Assembly (NCBI RefSeq): GCF_020103725.1
Contig: NZ_JAHXBG010000019.1
Span: 158,827 to 222,826, forward strand
Source: Hyalangium gracile
GTDB taxonomy: Bacteria > Myxococcota > Myxococcia > Myxococcales > Myxococcaceae
DNA: 64,000 nucleotides
Direction of reading: 5' to 3'
Every line of letters begins with the position of its first letter. Position 1 is the stretch's first letter. The position numbers and the translations under genes were made by a program. Below the pieces are notes generated by a model, which was not told the DNA's origin, made no database searches, and saw only the letters and a program-made list of their open reading frames with translations. Positions 20,688 to 29,067 of this stretch are shown here, piece by piece.

Positions 20688-21977
20688 TCAGCGGGCCGGG
20701 GCATCGCTGGGGATGGTGCCCAGCGAGGCCACCTCGGCCTGGCGCTTCACGCGTGGGTGGCGAGCCAGGTAGAGGGAGATGGCCAGCCACAGCCCGGCCA
20801 TGGGCATGGCGGTCAGCAGCACGCCCGCGGCCCCGAGCCCCAGCGCCGTCAGCCCGCCCTCCATCCAGCCTCCCACCACGTCCCCGCCCCGGTACACCAC
20901 GGTGTCGATGAAGCTCTTGGCCTTGTACTTCTCCTCGCGGCTCACGGTGGTGAAGAGGATCTCCCGCGAGGGGCGCTCCAGCGCGTAGTGGGCGGCGCCA
21001 CGCAGCGAGCGCACGGCGATGAACACCAGGATGACGGGCACCAGCGCCAGGCCCAGGAAGCCCAGGCCGGTGAGCACGGGCACCACGGCCATGGCCACCG
21101 CCAGCCCCAGCCGGGAGATGAGCCGCCCGGTGACGAAGGCCTGGAGCAGCAGCGTCAACACCTGCACCCACAGCTCGATGTTGGCGAACGCGGTGGTGCG
21201 CGCCGCGGCGCCGCTGGCCACCGTGTCCACCAGCTTCGCCTGGAGGATGTACAGGAACGAGGAGGTGACGGTGTAGAAGACCGTCTGCAGCCCCAGCGCG
21301 AGCAGGAAGGGCGAGGTGGCCAGCAGCTTGAGGCCCGACAGCACGCTGCCTCCCACCGGAGCGCCCACCGAGGGCGGAGACTGCACGTCATACGCCCAGC
21401 GCGACAGCTTGCGGACACATTGAGCGCTCACCTCCAGCAGCGCCGCGGTGATGAGGATGAGGTTCACCGGCCCCAGGGGCACGGCGAGCTGGCGCACCAG
21501 CAACAGCCCCAGGAGGATGCCCGCGGTGCCGCCCGCGGAGATGAAGCCGAAGAGCCTGCGGCCCTGCTCGCTGACGAACAGGTCCGCCATGAAGCTCCAG
21601 AAGACGGAGACGACGAAGAGGTTGTAGACGCTGAGCCAGACGTAGAAGGCACGCGCCACCCAGGCGCTGGCCAGGCCCAGCTTCAGCACCACGAAGAAGC
21701 CCACCAGGTTGAGCAGGAAGAAGCGATAGATGAAGGGGATGACGCGCTTGCGCGGCCAGCGCGCCACCAGCGCCGAGTAGAGCGGCACCGCCACCAGCAT
21801 CACCACGAAGGTGGCCGTCCACAGCGTCTTGAGCCCCTTCACCCCGCCGGCCGTGCCCATCTCGTCACGCACCGGCTTGAGGATGAAGTAACCGCACATC
21901 AGCGTGAAGAAGTAGAGGAACGACCAGAGGACCGCGCCCAGCTCCTCCTCCTTCACGTCCACGAATCGCTTGAGCAT
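20688..21977 (-). CDS. ADP/ATP-translocase-like major facilitator protein
   Basis: The 429-residue integral membrane protein has about 12 hydrophobic segments. The N-terminal stretch ALLWSFLYFF-like region, followed by GYFILKPVRDEMG, is typical of the Tlc nucleotide transporter family and its free-living relatives annotated as MFS or NTP/NDP exchange transporters. Tlc proteins of intracellular parasites import ATP; in free-living bacteria the substrate is unknown and nucleotide exchange should not be assumed. It lies 29 nt upstream of the Tat oxidoreductase gene on the same strand, so the two are probably cotranscribed. Confidence 0.75.
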   Translation of the reverse strand: MLKRFVDVKEEELGAVLWSFLYFFTLMCGYFILKPVRDEMGTAGGVKGLKTLWTATFVVMLVAVPLYSALVARWPRKRVIPFIYRFFLLNLVGFFVVLKLGLASAWVARAFYVWLSVYNLFVVSVFWSFMADLFVSEQGRRLFGFISAGGTAGILLGLLLVRQLAVPLGPVNLILITAALLEVSAQCVRKLSRWAYDVQSPPSVGAPVGGSVLSGLKLLATSPFLLALGLQTVFYTVTSSFLYILQAKLVDTVASGAAARTTAFANIELWVQVLTLLLQAFVTGRLISRLGLAVAMAVVPVLTGLGFLGLALVPVILVFIAVRSLRGAAHYALERPSREILFTTVSREEKYKAKSFIDTVVYRGGDVVGGWMEGGLTALGLGAAGVLLTAMPMAGLWLAISLYLARHPRVKRQAEVASLGTIPSDAPAR

Positions 21978-22101
21978 GGGTGAAGGTCGCAGTCCTCGGG
22001 GCGGCTCGCGCCCCGGAGCCGCTTCCCCCGGAGCACGTCTGCCCCAACCCCCGCGCCGGGCGGCTATTCCCGGTGCACGCCTGCTCCTCGGGCGAGGGCG
22101 C

Positions 22102-23397
22102 TCAGGCCCCGCTCACCGCCGCGCGCAGCGTGGCCTCCACGCGAGGCATCGCCTCGCGGATGTCCGCCATGGAGACAGCGCCCACGGAGAGGCGGAACCA
22201 GCCGGTGTCGTCCTTCAGCCCGAAGGCCTGGAAGGGCACCACCGCGAAGCTGGCCTTCTCCAGCAGCAGCTTGCGGATGTCGTCGTTCGTCTTGAGCCCC
22301 GCCTTGCCCACCAGGTCGAACTGCACCGACAGGTAGATGGCGCCCTGGGGCGCGATGGCGCGCACCGGCAGCCCCGCCTCGCGCATCTTCTCGAAGCCCT
22401 GGTGGAGCGCCTCCAGCCGCTCCTGCACCCGGTGCTTCATCGTCTCCATGAAGGAGGCGGTGCCCTGCACGTCATCCAGCGAGCGCGCCACGGCGATCTG
22501 CTCGGCCTTGGGCGCCCACGCCCCCACGTGGCCGATGACGTCCCGCATGCGAGAGATGATGGCCGGCGGCCCGATGCCCCACCCCACCCGCACGCCCGTG
22601 GCCGCGAACGACTTGGAGATGCCGTCCACGAAGATGGTGTAGTGCGCCATCTCCGGCACCAGCTCCACCGGCGTGACGTGCTTCGTCCGCCCGAAGCTCA
22701 GCGTCCAGTAGATCTGATCGTACATGAGGATGAGCGGCGCCTGGCCGCGCTCCTTGCGCCCGCGATTCTCCGCGACGATGCGCTCGCAGATGGCCTTGAG
22801 CACCTCCGGGGAGATCATCGTCCCGGTGGGGTTGAGCGGGCTGCACAGGCACAACAGCCGCGCGCTCGACAGGTGCGGGGCCAGCTGCTCCACCGTGGGC
22901 ATGAAGCCGTGGTCGGCGCTGGTGACGACCACCGTGTCCCTGGCCCCCATCATGTGCGTGTAGTGGTTGTTGTTCCACGAGGGCACCGGGTAGATGACGG
23001 TGTCGCCCTCGTCCAGCAGCGTGCGGTAGGTGCCGTAGATGATGGGCCGCGCGCCGCCCGCGATGACGATGCCCTCCAGCGGGTACTTCAGCCCCAGCAC
23101 GCGCTCGTAGAAGCGCTGCACGCTCTGGCGCAAATCCAACACGCCGTCCGAGGGCGGGTAGTTCGTCTCGCCCGCCTGGAGCGCGGTGGCGATGCCCTGC
23201 CCCAGCGTGGTGGGGATGGGGAACTCCTTGGGGCTGAAGTCGCCCACGGTCAGGTTGCACACCTTGCGGCCCTGCGCCGTCAGCTCGCGGATCTCCGCGG
23301 CGATGCGCAGGATTTCACTGCCGACGAGGCCCTTGGCCATCGTGCCGACATAGGTGTCATCCCGCTTGGGGAGGAGGGTGGTGAGATCGATGGCCAT
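22102..23397 (-). CDS. Pyridoxal-phosphate-dependent class I/II aminotransferase
   Basis: The 431-residue fold-type I enzyme has PLP lysine Lys262 in DGISKSFAATGVRVGW, the SPLNPTG loop (186-192), a cofactor-contacting Asp227 in MYDQIYW and a typical GVRVGW arginine region. This is the aspartate aminotransferase superfamily; the substrate amino acid cannot be fixed from sequence. The insert NRGRKERGQ (211-219) is a family variation. The ATG at 23397 is chosen because GGAG lies seven nt upstream and homology starts there. It is 124 nt upstream of the carrier gene and may be in the same transcription unit. Confidence 0.9.
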   Translation of the reverse strand: MAIDLTTLLPKRDDTYVGTMAKGLVGSEILRIAAEIRELTAQGRKVCNLTVGDFSPKEFPIPTTLGQGIATALQAGETNYPPSDGVLDLRQSVQRFYERVLGLKYPLEGIVIAGGARPIIYGTYRTLLDEGDTVIYPVPSWNNNHYTHMMGARDTVVVTSADHGFMPTVEQLAPHLSSARLLCLCSPLNPTGTMISPEVLKAICERIVAENRGRKERGQAPLILMYDQIYWTLSFGRTKHVTPVELVPEMAHYTIFVDGISKSFAATGVRVGWGIGPPAIISRMRDVIGHVGAWAPKAEQIAVARSLDDVQGTASFMETMKHRVQERLEALHQGFEKMREAGLPVRAIAPQGAIYLSVQFDLVGKAGLKTNDDIRKLLLEKASFAVVPFQAFGLKDDTGWFRLSVGAVSMADIREAMPRVEATLRAAVSGA

Positions 23398-23478
23398 GAG
23401 GTGCTCCGGTGGGCGCGCGTGCCGCTTTGGACGCGGGACCATATACGCCACGCGGCGCCCATGGGGCATCCATCGACA

Positions 23479-24135
23479 CTACACCGGGTAGGACCGACCA
23501 CTCTCCGTGCGGGCGGGCAACACGGCCTGCACCGGGCTGGCCGCCAGCGGGAAGGAGCGCGGCGCCGTCATGCCCAGCGCGTTCCACGTCTTCGGCCCCA
23601 CCACACCGTCGGCTTCCAGACCCTTGGCGCGCTGGAAGGCGAGCACCGCGCGCTCCGTCTTCGGACCGAAGAGGCCGTCCCTGGCGCCGGGATCGAACCC
23701 GTGCGTGGCCAGCACCTTCTGCAGCACCACCACCGAGCCCTCGCACACCCCGCGCTTGAGGATGGGGCGCAGCCCCGAGCCGCGACGCATGTCCAGCGCC
23801 GCCCACGTGCGGGAACCCACGATGCCGTCCACCTCCAGGCCTCGGGCCCGCTGGAACGCCATCAGCGCCGCCTTCGTCTTCGCGCCGAAGATGCCGTCCA
23901 CCGGACCCGGCTCGAACCCCGCGGCCTCGAGCTGGCGCTGGAGCTGCTCGACGTCCGGCCCACACACGCCCTGCTTGAGAGCGCTCGGTGACTCGGAGGC
24001 ACAGGACGACCCGGGCAGAGGCGGCAGGGAGGGGGGCATCAACGACTCCAGGGGCTGGGTTCGATGACGGGGGAGCGCTTGATCCAGAAGCCACGCGCGC
24101 GACGCCAGCCCCCCCAAGGAGCGGGGCGGACTCAT
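23479..24135 (-). CDS. Protein with two peptidoglycan-binding (PG_binding_1) repeats
   Basis: The 218-residue protein contains two PG_binding_1 repeats at about 55-113 and 126-190. They share the pattern VxxLQxxLxxxGF, PGxxDGxFGxKTxxAxxAFQ, DGxVGxxTWxAL. The N-terminal 50 residues are Pro/Ser-rich without a clear cleavable signal. An internal ATG at residue 33 (MPPSLPPLPG) could be the start. No catalytic domain is present, so it may anchor to the cell wall or be an adaptor for another enzyme. Confidence 0.8.
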   Translation of the reverse strand: MSPPRSLGGLASRAWLLDQALPRHRTQPLESLMPPSLPPLPGSSCASESPSALKQGVCGPDVEQLQRQLEAAGFEPGPVDGIFGAKTKAALMAFQRARGLEVDGIVGSRTWAALDMRRGSGLRPILKRGVCEGSVVVLQKVLATHGFDPGARDGLFGPKTERAVLAFQRAKGLEADGVVGPKTWNALGMTAPRSFPLAASPVQAVLPARTESGRSYPV

Positions 24136-24471
24136 ACCTCAAAGGTGGGTTGCTGTCAGTGAAATATCACCTCGCTGTCACGAGATGATCCGCCTCGGTG
24201 TCTCGGAATTCGAGGCGTCGCGAGAGACCCACCCGAGTGCGCCAGTACCCACGAATCATCCTTTGCCCGTGAAACGTTGCACTGCCCGACGGATCCATTG
24301 CAAATCCGGTGATTCTCGGAAATAAGAGTATTATCTGATAGGGTTTAATAAGCAGGCAGCCACACTCGGGCCAGAAGGGCCGAGCGCGCGGGCTGTCAGA
24401 CGCGAAGCCCATCTTCAGAACTCGCTCGCTCGCTCGTTTCGAAGCGCCGTCATTACCGAGGCCCATAACCC
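24136..24471. other. Divergent AT-richer intergenic region
   Basis: This 336-nt gap separates the peptidoglycan-binding gene from the DUF1028 gene. The 24300-24350 part (GAAATAAGAGTATTATCTGATAGGG) is clearly AT-richer than its surroundings and is the likely promoter area for the plus-strand gene, but I cannot fix -35/-10 spacing. A small imperfect hairpin (CTCGG...CCGAG) lies near 24370, and four copies of CTCG (24421-24436) occur 36 nt before the start codon. No coding sequence seen. Confidence 0.45.
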
Positions 24472-25473
24472 ATGAAGCACTCTTCTCGACTGTCCCTCGT
24501 TCTGCCTCTCCTGCTGGTCGCGGCCTCGGCCTCCGCCTCGGATGGCGCCACCCCCAGCCTCAACGTCAACGTGCTGGGCACTCGCTCCATCGTTGCGTGT
24601 GATGCGGTGAGCCGCGCTTGCGGCGTGGCGGTGATCTCCTTCCCCGTCACCTCCTCCACCGTGCCGCATGGCCAGCCGGGCATCGCGGTGGCGTCCCAGA
24701 TGATGCCCTCCGTGGACGAGGCCCAGGCCATCATGGCGCGCGTGGGAGCGGGCGAGACGGCACAGCAGGCGCTCGACGCCGTGCTCGCCGCGGATCCGAT
24801 GTCCGCGATGCGCCAGTTCGGCGTGGTGTCCCTGAGCCCGAACGGCACGGTGCACGTGGGGCAGTTCACCGGCGAGGCGAGCTGGACGCAGCGCTGCGCG
24901 GTGGCCGGCGCCACCTACGCGGTGCAGGCGGCGGGGCAGACGAACGCGGCGGTGTGCCAGGCCATGGCCCAGGGCTTCGAGAGCGCCACGGGCAGCTTCC
25001 CCCTGCGGCTGCTGGCGGCCCTGAAGGCGGGCGTGGGCGTGGGGCGCGACACGCGCGGCGAGCGCTCCGCCACCCTGCGCGTCTGGTCGGCGGTGTCCCC
25101 GCTGAGCGCCGTCACCCCGCTGCTGGCGGATGCCTCGGTGGCGGGCAAGCCCAACGCGCTCGCGCAGCTCGAGGAGGAGCTCTACCGCTACCTGGGGCAG
25201 CTGGCCCCGCCGGACCCCGCGGACGCGGTGACGCTCGATGACTCCACCATCAAGTGCCTGAAGCGGACGCTGCGGGAGCTGGGCTACTACCACGGGCCGA
25301 TGGATGGCCGCTGGAACGACGACGCCGAGCAGGCCCTGGCGGCCTTCCAGCTCAACAACGTCTTCTTCCCCCGCGCCACGCAGGAGGCGAGCCGCGGCGT
25401 GCGGAGGCTCGACGGCGCGTTCGTGCAGTTCGTCCTGCGCGCCGAGCGCGGGACGCTCGTTCCCGCTCCGTAG
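24472..25473 (+). CDS. Secreted DUF1028 protein with C-terminal peptidoglycan-binding domain
   Basis: The 333-residue precursor has a Sec signal (LPLLLVAASASA). Residues 30-225 match the DUF1028 pattern: SIVACDAVSRACGVAVISF, ASQMMPSVDEA, QALDAVLAADPMSAMRQFGVV, GQTNAAVCQAMAQGFE and LRLLAALKAGVGVGRDTRGERSA. DUF1028 proteins have an Ntn-hydrolase-like fold with no proven activity. The C-terminus (250-295, LKRTLRELGYYHGPMDGRWNDDAEQALAAFQ-like) is one PG_binding_1 repeat, so the enzyme-like domain is probably held at the cell wall. The divergent neighbour also consists of these repeats. Confidence 0.85.
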   Translation: MKHSSRLSLVLPLLLVAASASASDGATPSLNVNVLGTRSIVACDAVSRACGVAVISFPVTSSTVPHGQPGIAVASQMMPSVDEAQAIMARVGAGETAQQALDAVLAADPMSAMRQFGVVSLSPNGTVHVGQFTGEASWTQRCAVAGATYAVQAAGQTNAAVCQAMAQGFESATGSFPLRLLAALKAGVGVGRDTRGERSATLRVWSAVSPLSAVTPLLADASVAGKPNALAQLEEELYRYLGQLAPPDPADAVTLDDSTIKCLKRTLRELGYYHGPMDGRWNDDAEQALAAFQLNNVFFPRATQEASRGVRRLDGAFVQFVLRAERGTLVPAP

Positions 25474-25573
25474 GCCCCGCCGCGCACGTCACTCCGCGCT
25501 GGAACGCACGGTGCCTCCCATGAGAGAGGGGGGCGCCGGCCTGTCTCGGCGACGGGCCCCAGGAGAGTGACGG

Positions 25574-26311
25574 ATGACGCTGGCGAAAGGCTTCGGACGT
25601 GGGTGGTGGTGCCTCGGGCTGGTGGGCTGCCTGGTCGCAGCGGGGTGCTCGAAGAAGGAGGAGCCCGCGGCCCAGACGGAGCCCGCGCCTCAGACGGCGC
25701 CCTCTCCTTCTCAGCCCGCGGCGCCCGCGCCCGCTCCGACTCCGAGTGGCACTCCGCCCACGGGCACCGCGGACGCTCCCCCGACGCCGCCGGCTCCTCC
25801 CACGCCACCGGACACCGCTGCTCCCACGCCGAGCACGGCTCCGGCCCAGGGCGCGGTGGCTCCCGAGGATCCGAAGAACCGAGAGTGGACCGCGGGCATC
25901 GTGAAGCTGGCGCGCCAGGGGTTCGCTCCGGTGACGCTGCGCTCGGTGCGCGCGGCGAAGAACGAGGGCTTCGACCGCGTGGTGTTCGAGTTCGACGGGG
26001 CGCAGCTGCCCGGCTACCACATCGAGTACGTGGACAAGCCCGTCATCAAGTGCGGCTCGGGAGATCCGACGGAGGTCGCCGGCCAGGCCTGGCTCCAGGT
26101 GAGCCTCACTCCGGCGCAGGCGCACGAGGGGGGCGAGGTGACGGTGGCCGAGCGCGAGCGCAAGGCGGCCCTGCCCGTCATCCAGGAGCTGGAGCTCACC
26201 TGCGACTTCGAGGCCGAGGTGACGTGGGTGCTCGGCAACGCGCGCCCCAACAAGTACCGGGTGATGGAGCTGCGCGAGCCGACCCGCCTCGTGGTGGACG
26301 TGCAGCAGTGA
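25574..26311 (+). CDS. Lipoprotein with AMIN-like domain
   Basis: The 245-residue precursor has a lipoprotein signal ending LVAAGC (Cys24), then a Pro/Ala/Thr-rich spacer (30-100) that could span the periplasm. A folded domain at 110-245 contains FDRVVFEF, GYHIEYVD, and ELREPTRLVVDVQQ at the very end; this resembles the AMIN-like beta-domain of cell-envelope proteins, which often binds peptidoglycan. AGGAGA lies seven nt before the ATG. It follows the DUF1028 gene by 100 nt and converges on malQ. Confidence 0.8.
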   Translation: MTLAKGFGRGWWCLGLVGCLVAAGCSKKEEPAAQTEPAPQTAPSPSQPAAPAPAPTPSGTPPTGTADAPPTPPAPPTPPDTAAPTPSTAPAQGAVAPEDPKNREWTAGIVKLARQGFAPVTLRSVRAAKNEGFDRVVFEFDGAQLPGYHIEYVDKPVIKCGSGDPTEVAGQAWLQVSLTPAQAHEGGEVTVAERERKAALPVIQELELTCDFEAEVTWVLGNARPNKYRVMELREPTRLVVDVQQ

Positions 26312-26320
26312 GCGCCCGGC

Positions 26321-28306
26321 TCACGGGCTCCGCAGCGCGTCGGCCACCTGCTCCAGGGCGGAGATGAGCTCGCGGTGGCGCGTGCGGGACGGCTCGCCTC
26401 CGGCTCGCAGCGCCAGCGCCAGGGCTCGGGGCAGGTTGAGCGCGGCATCCCGCGCCAGCTTCTCGCGGTACTCGCGGGGGTAGTCCGCTGGCACGCGCAG
26501 GGTCCAGTTCTCCTCGTTGACGCTGCCGGGCGCGTTGTAGATGTCGCGCAGCCCGAACAGGTCCGAGAAGAAGATCATCACGTTGCGCGCCTTGCAGGCG
26601 AAGAGGTCCGCGAACTTCGCCTGCACGAGCAGCCCTGGCTCCGCCGCGAGCCGCCGAGCGAAGTCCTCTCGGCCCTCGGGCTCCGGGTGGAGGCGCCACG
26701 CCAGGTACTCCGCCTGGGCGCGCGCCGTGCCCGTCTGCTGCCAGCGCTCGGCGACGCGCCACAGGGGCGGGGTGTCGTGGGTGCCCACCATCACCCAGTC
26801 CTCCGGCGCCGCGTTCTCGCTCCGGTAGACGTCGGCCGGGTTCTCCAGGTTGGCCTTCTGGGTGACGCGGAAGCGCCCCAGCCCGTACTGCGCCAGCACG
26901 CGCTGGAGCGGATAGGGCTGCGTGCTGAGCACCTCGGCGAGCAGGTCCGTCAGCACGCGCCCGTGGCGCCGCGAGGAGGCGACGATGGTGTCGAAGAGGA
27001 CGCTGTACTGGCGCACCTGCTCCGAGGTGAGCGAGCGCACCCACCCGTCCGCGTAGCGCGGCGCCGAGCGGTCGATCTGCTCCCCGGTGGCGATGGCATA
27101 CCGGGCCAGCTCGGGATGGTCCGGGAGGTCCGGCGAGTCGAAGAGGCGCGCTCCCGTCTGCACCGCGCGCAGAGAATCCGGTTCGCCCGAGCGGTAGACC
27201 CAGGGGCACACCAGCCCGTGCGGATGATCGATACGCAGGCCGTCGTACTCCCCGAGCATCTTGTCCATCCGCGCGTCCATGAAGCGCAGCACGGGGCCGG
27301 GGCGGCGCTCGGCGGCGAGGCCCTCGCGAGGCTCGAAGAGTCGGGCGGGGTCCAGCACCGGGTAGTTCCACGGCTGGCCCTCGGGGTTGGTGCGGCTGGG
27401 CGGCGCCCCCATCAGGTACGTGCGCAGGAAGAGGTCCTGCCACGCCCACGCGTCCTCCAGCGAGAAGCCGATCTGCAGGTCGCCATAGAGCTTGAGCCCC
27501 CAGCCCTCGGCGCGGGCCCGCAGCTCCCGGTGGGCGGCGTGCACAAGGAACTGCTGGAAGGCGTAGCGCGCGATCAGCTCCGCGTGCTTCGCGAGCAGGA
27601 AGCGCTGGCGGGCCTGGCTCGCCTCCGCCTCTCCGGGCCCCGGCGCGAACAGCCGCGCGTCGAGCGCCGCCTCTCCCTGTCCATTCCAGCGGCGCCAGTC
27701 GCGCTGTCCGTGCTCGAGGCAGAGGGCCTCGAAGAGGGCATCGCGCCGCAGCCAGTCCCGGTGCTCCTTCGTAAAGGACTCGAAGCGCAGGGAGAGGTCT
27801 CGAATGGCGGGCGGCGCATCCTGCCGGGCCCGCTCACGCTGGAAGGTGCTCCACACCTCCTCGAGCGCGGCCTGCTGGACCCGGAAGGCGTAGCGGTAGC
27901 GCTGTCCCGGCCCCGCTCCAGCGGGAGGACGCATGTCCACGAGGGCGGCAAAACGCCCCGGGCGCATCAGCTGGCCCCAGGGTTCCTCGGTCAGGGCACG
28001 GAGCGGAATGTTGAGGATGTTGCGGGAGAACAGCGTCGAGTCGTAGGGCGAGGCGTTGGACTCGGAGGTCTGCCCCTGCGGGCCGAGCTGGATGCCGGTG
28101 AAGCCCAGCATCCGGGCGAACTCGAGAAAGCGGGCGGCGCCTCGGGAGTAGGGAGAGCCGCGGCCGGTGTCCTCATCGGAGTTGCTGGGAAAGCTCGGGT
28201 CGTGGATGCCGAGGACCAGGTTGCGCACGTCCAGCGCCTGAAGCGCCTCGGCCACGAGCCCGCGCATCTTCTCCAGCAAGTCGTCCGACCCGATCCGTTC
28301 AGCCAT
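26321..28306 (-). CDS. malQ: Divergent 4-alpha-glucanotransferase (GH77)
   Basis: The 661-residue enzyme fits MalQ/DPE2-type glucanotransferases that transfer maltodextrin segments. Nucleophile Asp360 lies in GLRIDHPHGL, the probable acid/base is Glu458 in the AEDLG position (here AEVLS), and His510/Asp511 lie in GTHDTPP. GDLQIGFSLEDAW, MGAPP and GQPWNYP correspond to conserved GH77 loops. Several loops differ from E. coli MalQ (AEVLS rather than AEDLG; GTHDTPP rather than GTHDNDT), so specificity may differ. With TreZ it points to glycogen/trehalose metabolism. The start matches the beginning of homology. Confidence 0.82.
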   Translation of the reverse strand: MAERIGSDDLLEKMRGLVAEALQALDVRNLVLGIHDPSFPSNSDEDTGRGSPYSRGAARFLEFARMLGFTGIQLGPQGQTSESNASPYDSTLFSRNILNIPLRALTEEPWGQLMRPGRFAALVDMRPPAGAGPGQRYRYAFRVQQAALEEVWSTFQRERARQDAPPAIRDLSLRFESFTKEHRDWLRRDALFEALCLEHGQRDWRRWNGQGEAALDARLFAPGPGEAEASQARQRFLLAKHAELIARYAFQQFLVHAAHRELRARAEGWGLKLYGDLQIGFSLEDAWAWQDLFLRTYLMGAPPSRTNPEGQPWNYPVLDPARLFEPREGLAAERRPGPVLRFMDARMDKMLGEYDGLRIDHPHGLVCPWVYRSGEPDSLRAVQTGARLFDSPDLPDHPELARYAIATGEQIDRSAPRYADGWVRSLTSEQVRQYSVLFDTIVASSRRHGRVLTDLLAEVLSTQPYPLQRVLAQYGLGRFRVTQKANLENPADVYRSENAAPEDWVMVGTHDTPPLWRVAERWQQTGTARAQAEYLAWRLHPEPEGREDFARRLAAEPGLLVQAKFADLFACKARNVMIFFSDLFGLRDIYNAPGSVNEENWTLRVPADYPREYREKLARDAALNLPRALALALRAGGEPSRTRHRELISALEQVADALRSP

Positions 28307-28396
28307 GAGCTCCCCGAGAGACCCTCGCGGCGGGGACCATAGCCGATGCGGCCTGGCTCTCGTGTATCCGGGGGAACTCGAGCGACGCGCTCCTGC

Positions 28397-28708
28397 TCAC
28401 GTTCCGAGGGGATGGACCCGAACCAGTCGCCCAGCCACCGCCTGACGACGCACCCACCCATTCAACCGGCCCAGGTTGTTGCCGATGAGGAGCCGGTCTC
28501 CCTGGGCCTCCTTCACCAGGTGCAGCAGCACGCCGCCCTTCCACCGAACCAGAACCACGTCTCCGGCCCGCACTTCCACGGGGTCCACCGGGCCGAGAGT
28601 GACGAGCTGCCTGTCTTCGATCTTTCCTCGCATCGAGCCTCCTCGAGGTCGGATCGTCACCTGTTCTCCTCTTGCCAATGCGCGCAGTGCCTCCGTCGCC
28701 CATCCCAT
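28397..28708 (-). CDS. Stand-alone S24/S26 peptidase-like protein
   Basis: The 103-residue protein has the LexA/signal-peptidase core only: Ser25 in RGGSMRGKI, a VRAGDVVLVRW strand pair, LLHLVKE and LLIGNN. In bacterial type I signal peptidases the general base is a Lys before the conserved RV-type segment; here the equivalent position is near His63, as in the Ser/His eukaryotic-type enzymes, with Lys66 three residues on. There is no membrane helix or DNA-binding domain. AAGGAGA lies eight nt before the ATG. The first 52 nt overlap the small upstream gene in another frame. Self-cleavage or maturation of a small substrate are possible roles; neither is shown. Confidence 0.75.
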   Translation of the reverse strand: MGWATEALRALARGEQVTIRPRGGSMRGKIEDRQLVTLGPVDPVEVRAGDVVLVRWKGGVLLHLVKEAQGDRLLIGNNLGRLNGWVRRQAVAGRLVRVHPLGT

Positions 28709-28863
28709 CGTGCGTCTCCTTTTCCGAAAATTTGGAGCCGGGGACGGAGCCCTGTCGGAGGCCCTGACGCCTCGATTGCCAGGATGGCAATCGGGAGCAT
28801 GCCGTGTGTGACAAGCCGTGCGGCTGCGGCACCCAGGACGTTCCGAAGGAGTGCTTGCGCCAT
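28657..28863 (-). CDS. Small 68-residue protein overlapping the S24/S26-like gene
   Basis: An ATG at 28863 is preceded by AGGAGG at eight nt, a very good ribosome-binding site. The 68 residues comprise a helical, partly hydrophobic N-terminal half (LLRNVLGAAAARLV, GMLPIAILAIEAS) and a basic, Cys/His/Trp-containing tail. The frame runs 52 nt into the S24/S26-like gene, suggesting translational coupling. I recognise no family. It could be a small substrate or partner of the peptidase-like protein, or a non-conserved reading frame. Confidence 0.4.
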   Translation of the reverse strand: MAQALLRNVLGAAAARLVTHGMLPIAILAIEASGPPTGLRPRLQIFGKGDARWDGRRRHCAHWQEENR

Positions 28864-28921
28864 GGAGGGAGCCTCCTGTGCCCAGGGAGCAGCCCAGCCA
28901 TGGAGGCGCCCTGGGCGAGAA

Positions 28922-28963
28922 CCGGTCCCCAACTGGTATGACAAGCAGACCAGTTCGGACCGG
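28922..28963. repeat. Interrupted inverted repeat upstream of the small-ORF/S24 pair
   Basis: CCGGTCC (28922-28928) pairs with GGACCGG (28957-28963), and AACTGGT (28931-28937) with ACCAGTT (28949-28955), leaving an 11-nt centre. The dyad lies 59-100 nt upstream of the small gene. The centre contains TTGTCA on the minus strand, a possible -35 element, so an operator overlapping a promoter is conceivable. It could equally be a terminator stem without a T-run. Confidence 0.4.
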
Positions 28964-29067
28964 ATTCGCCCGACAGGAGGGTGGTACCTCAGCTCCGGGC
29001 AGACCTCGGACGGCCGAGGTGTTCAGCGCTGGCACGCGACATGAACAGGGGTCAGCGTCGAGCATGA

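Noticed and set aside
24421..24436. (CTCG)4 repeat as a phase-variation tract
   Set aside because: Only four copies and outside the coding region; too short to be convincing.
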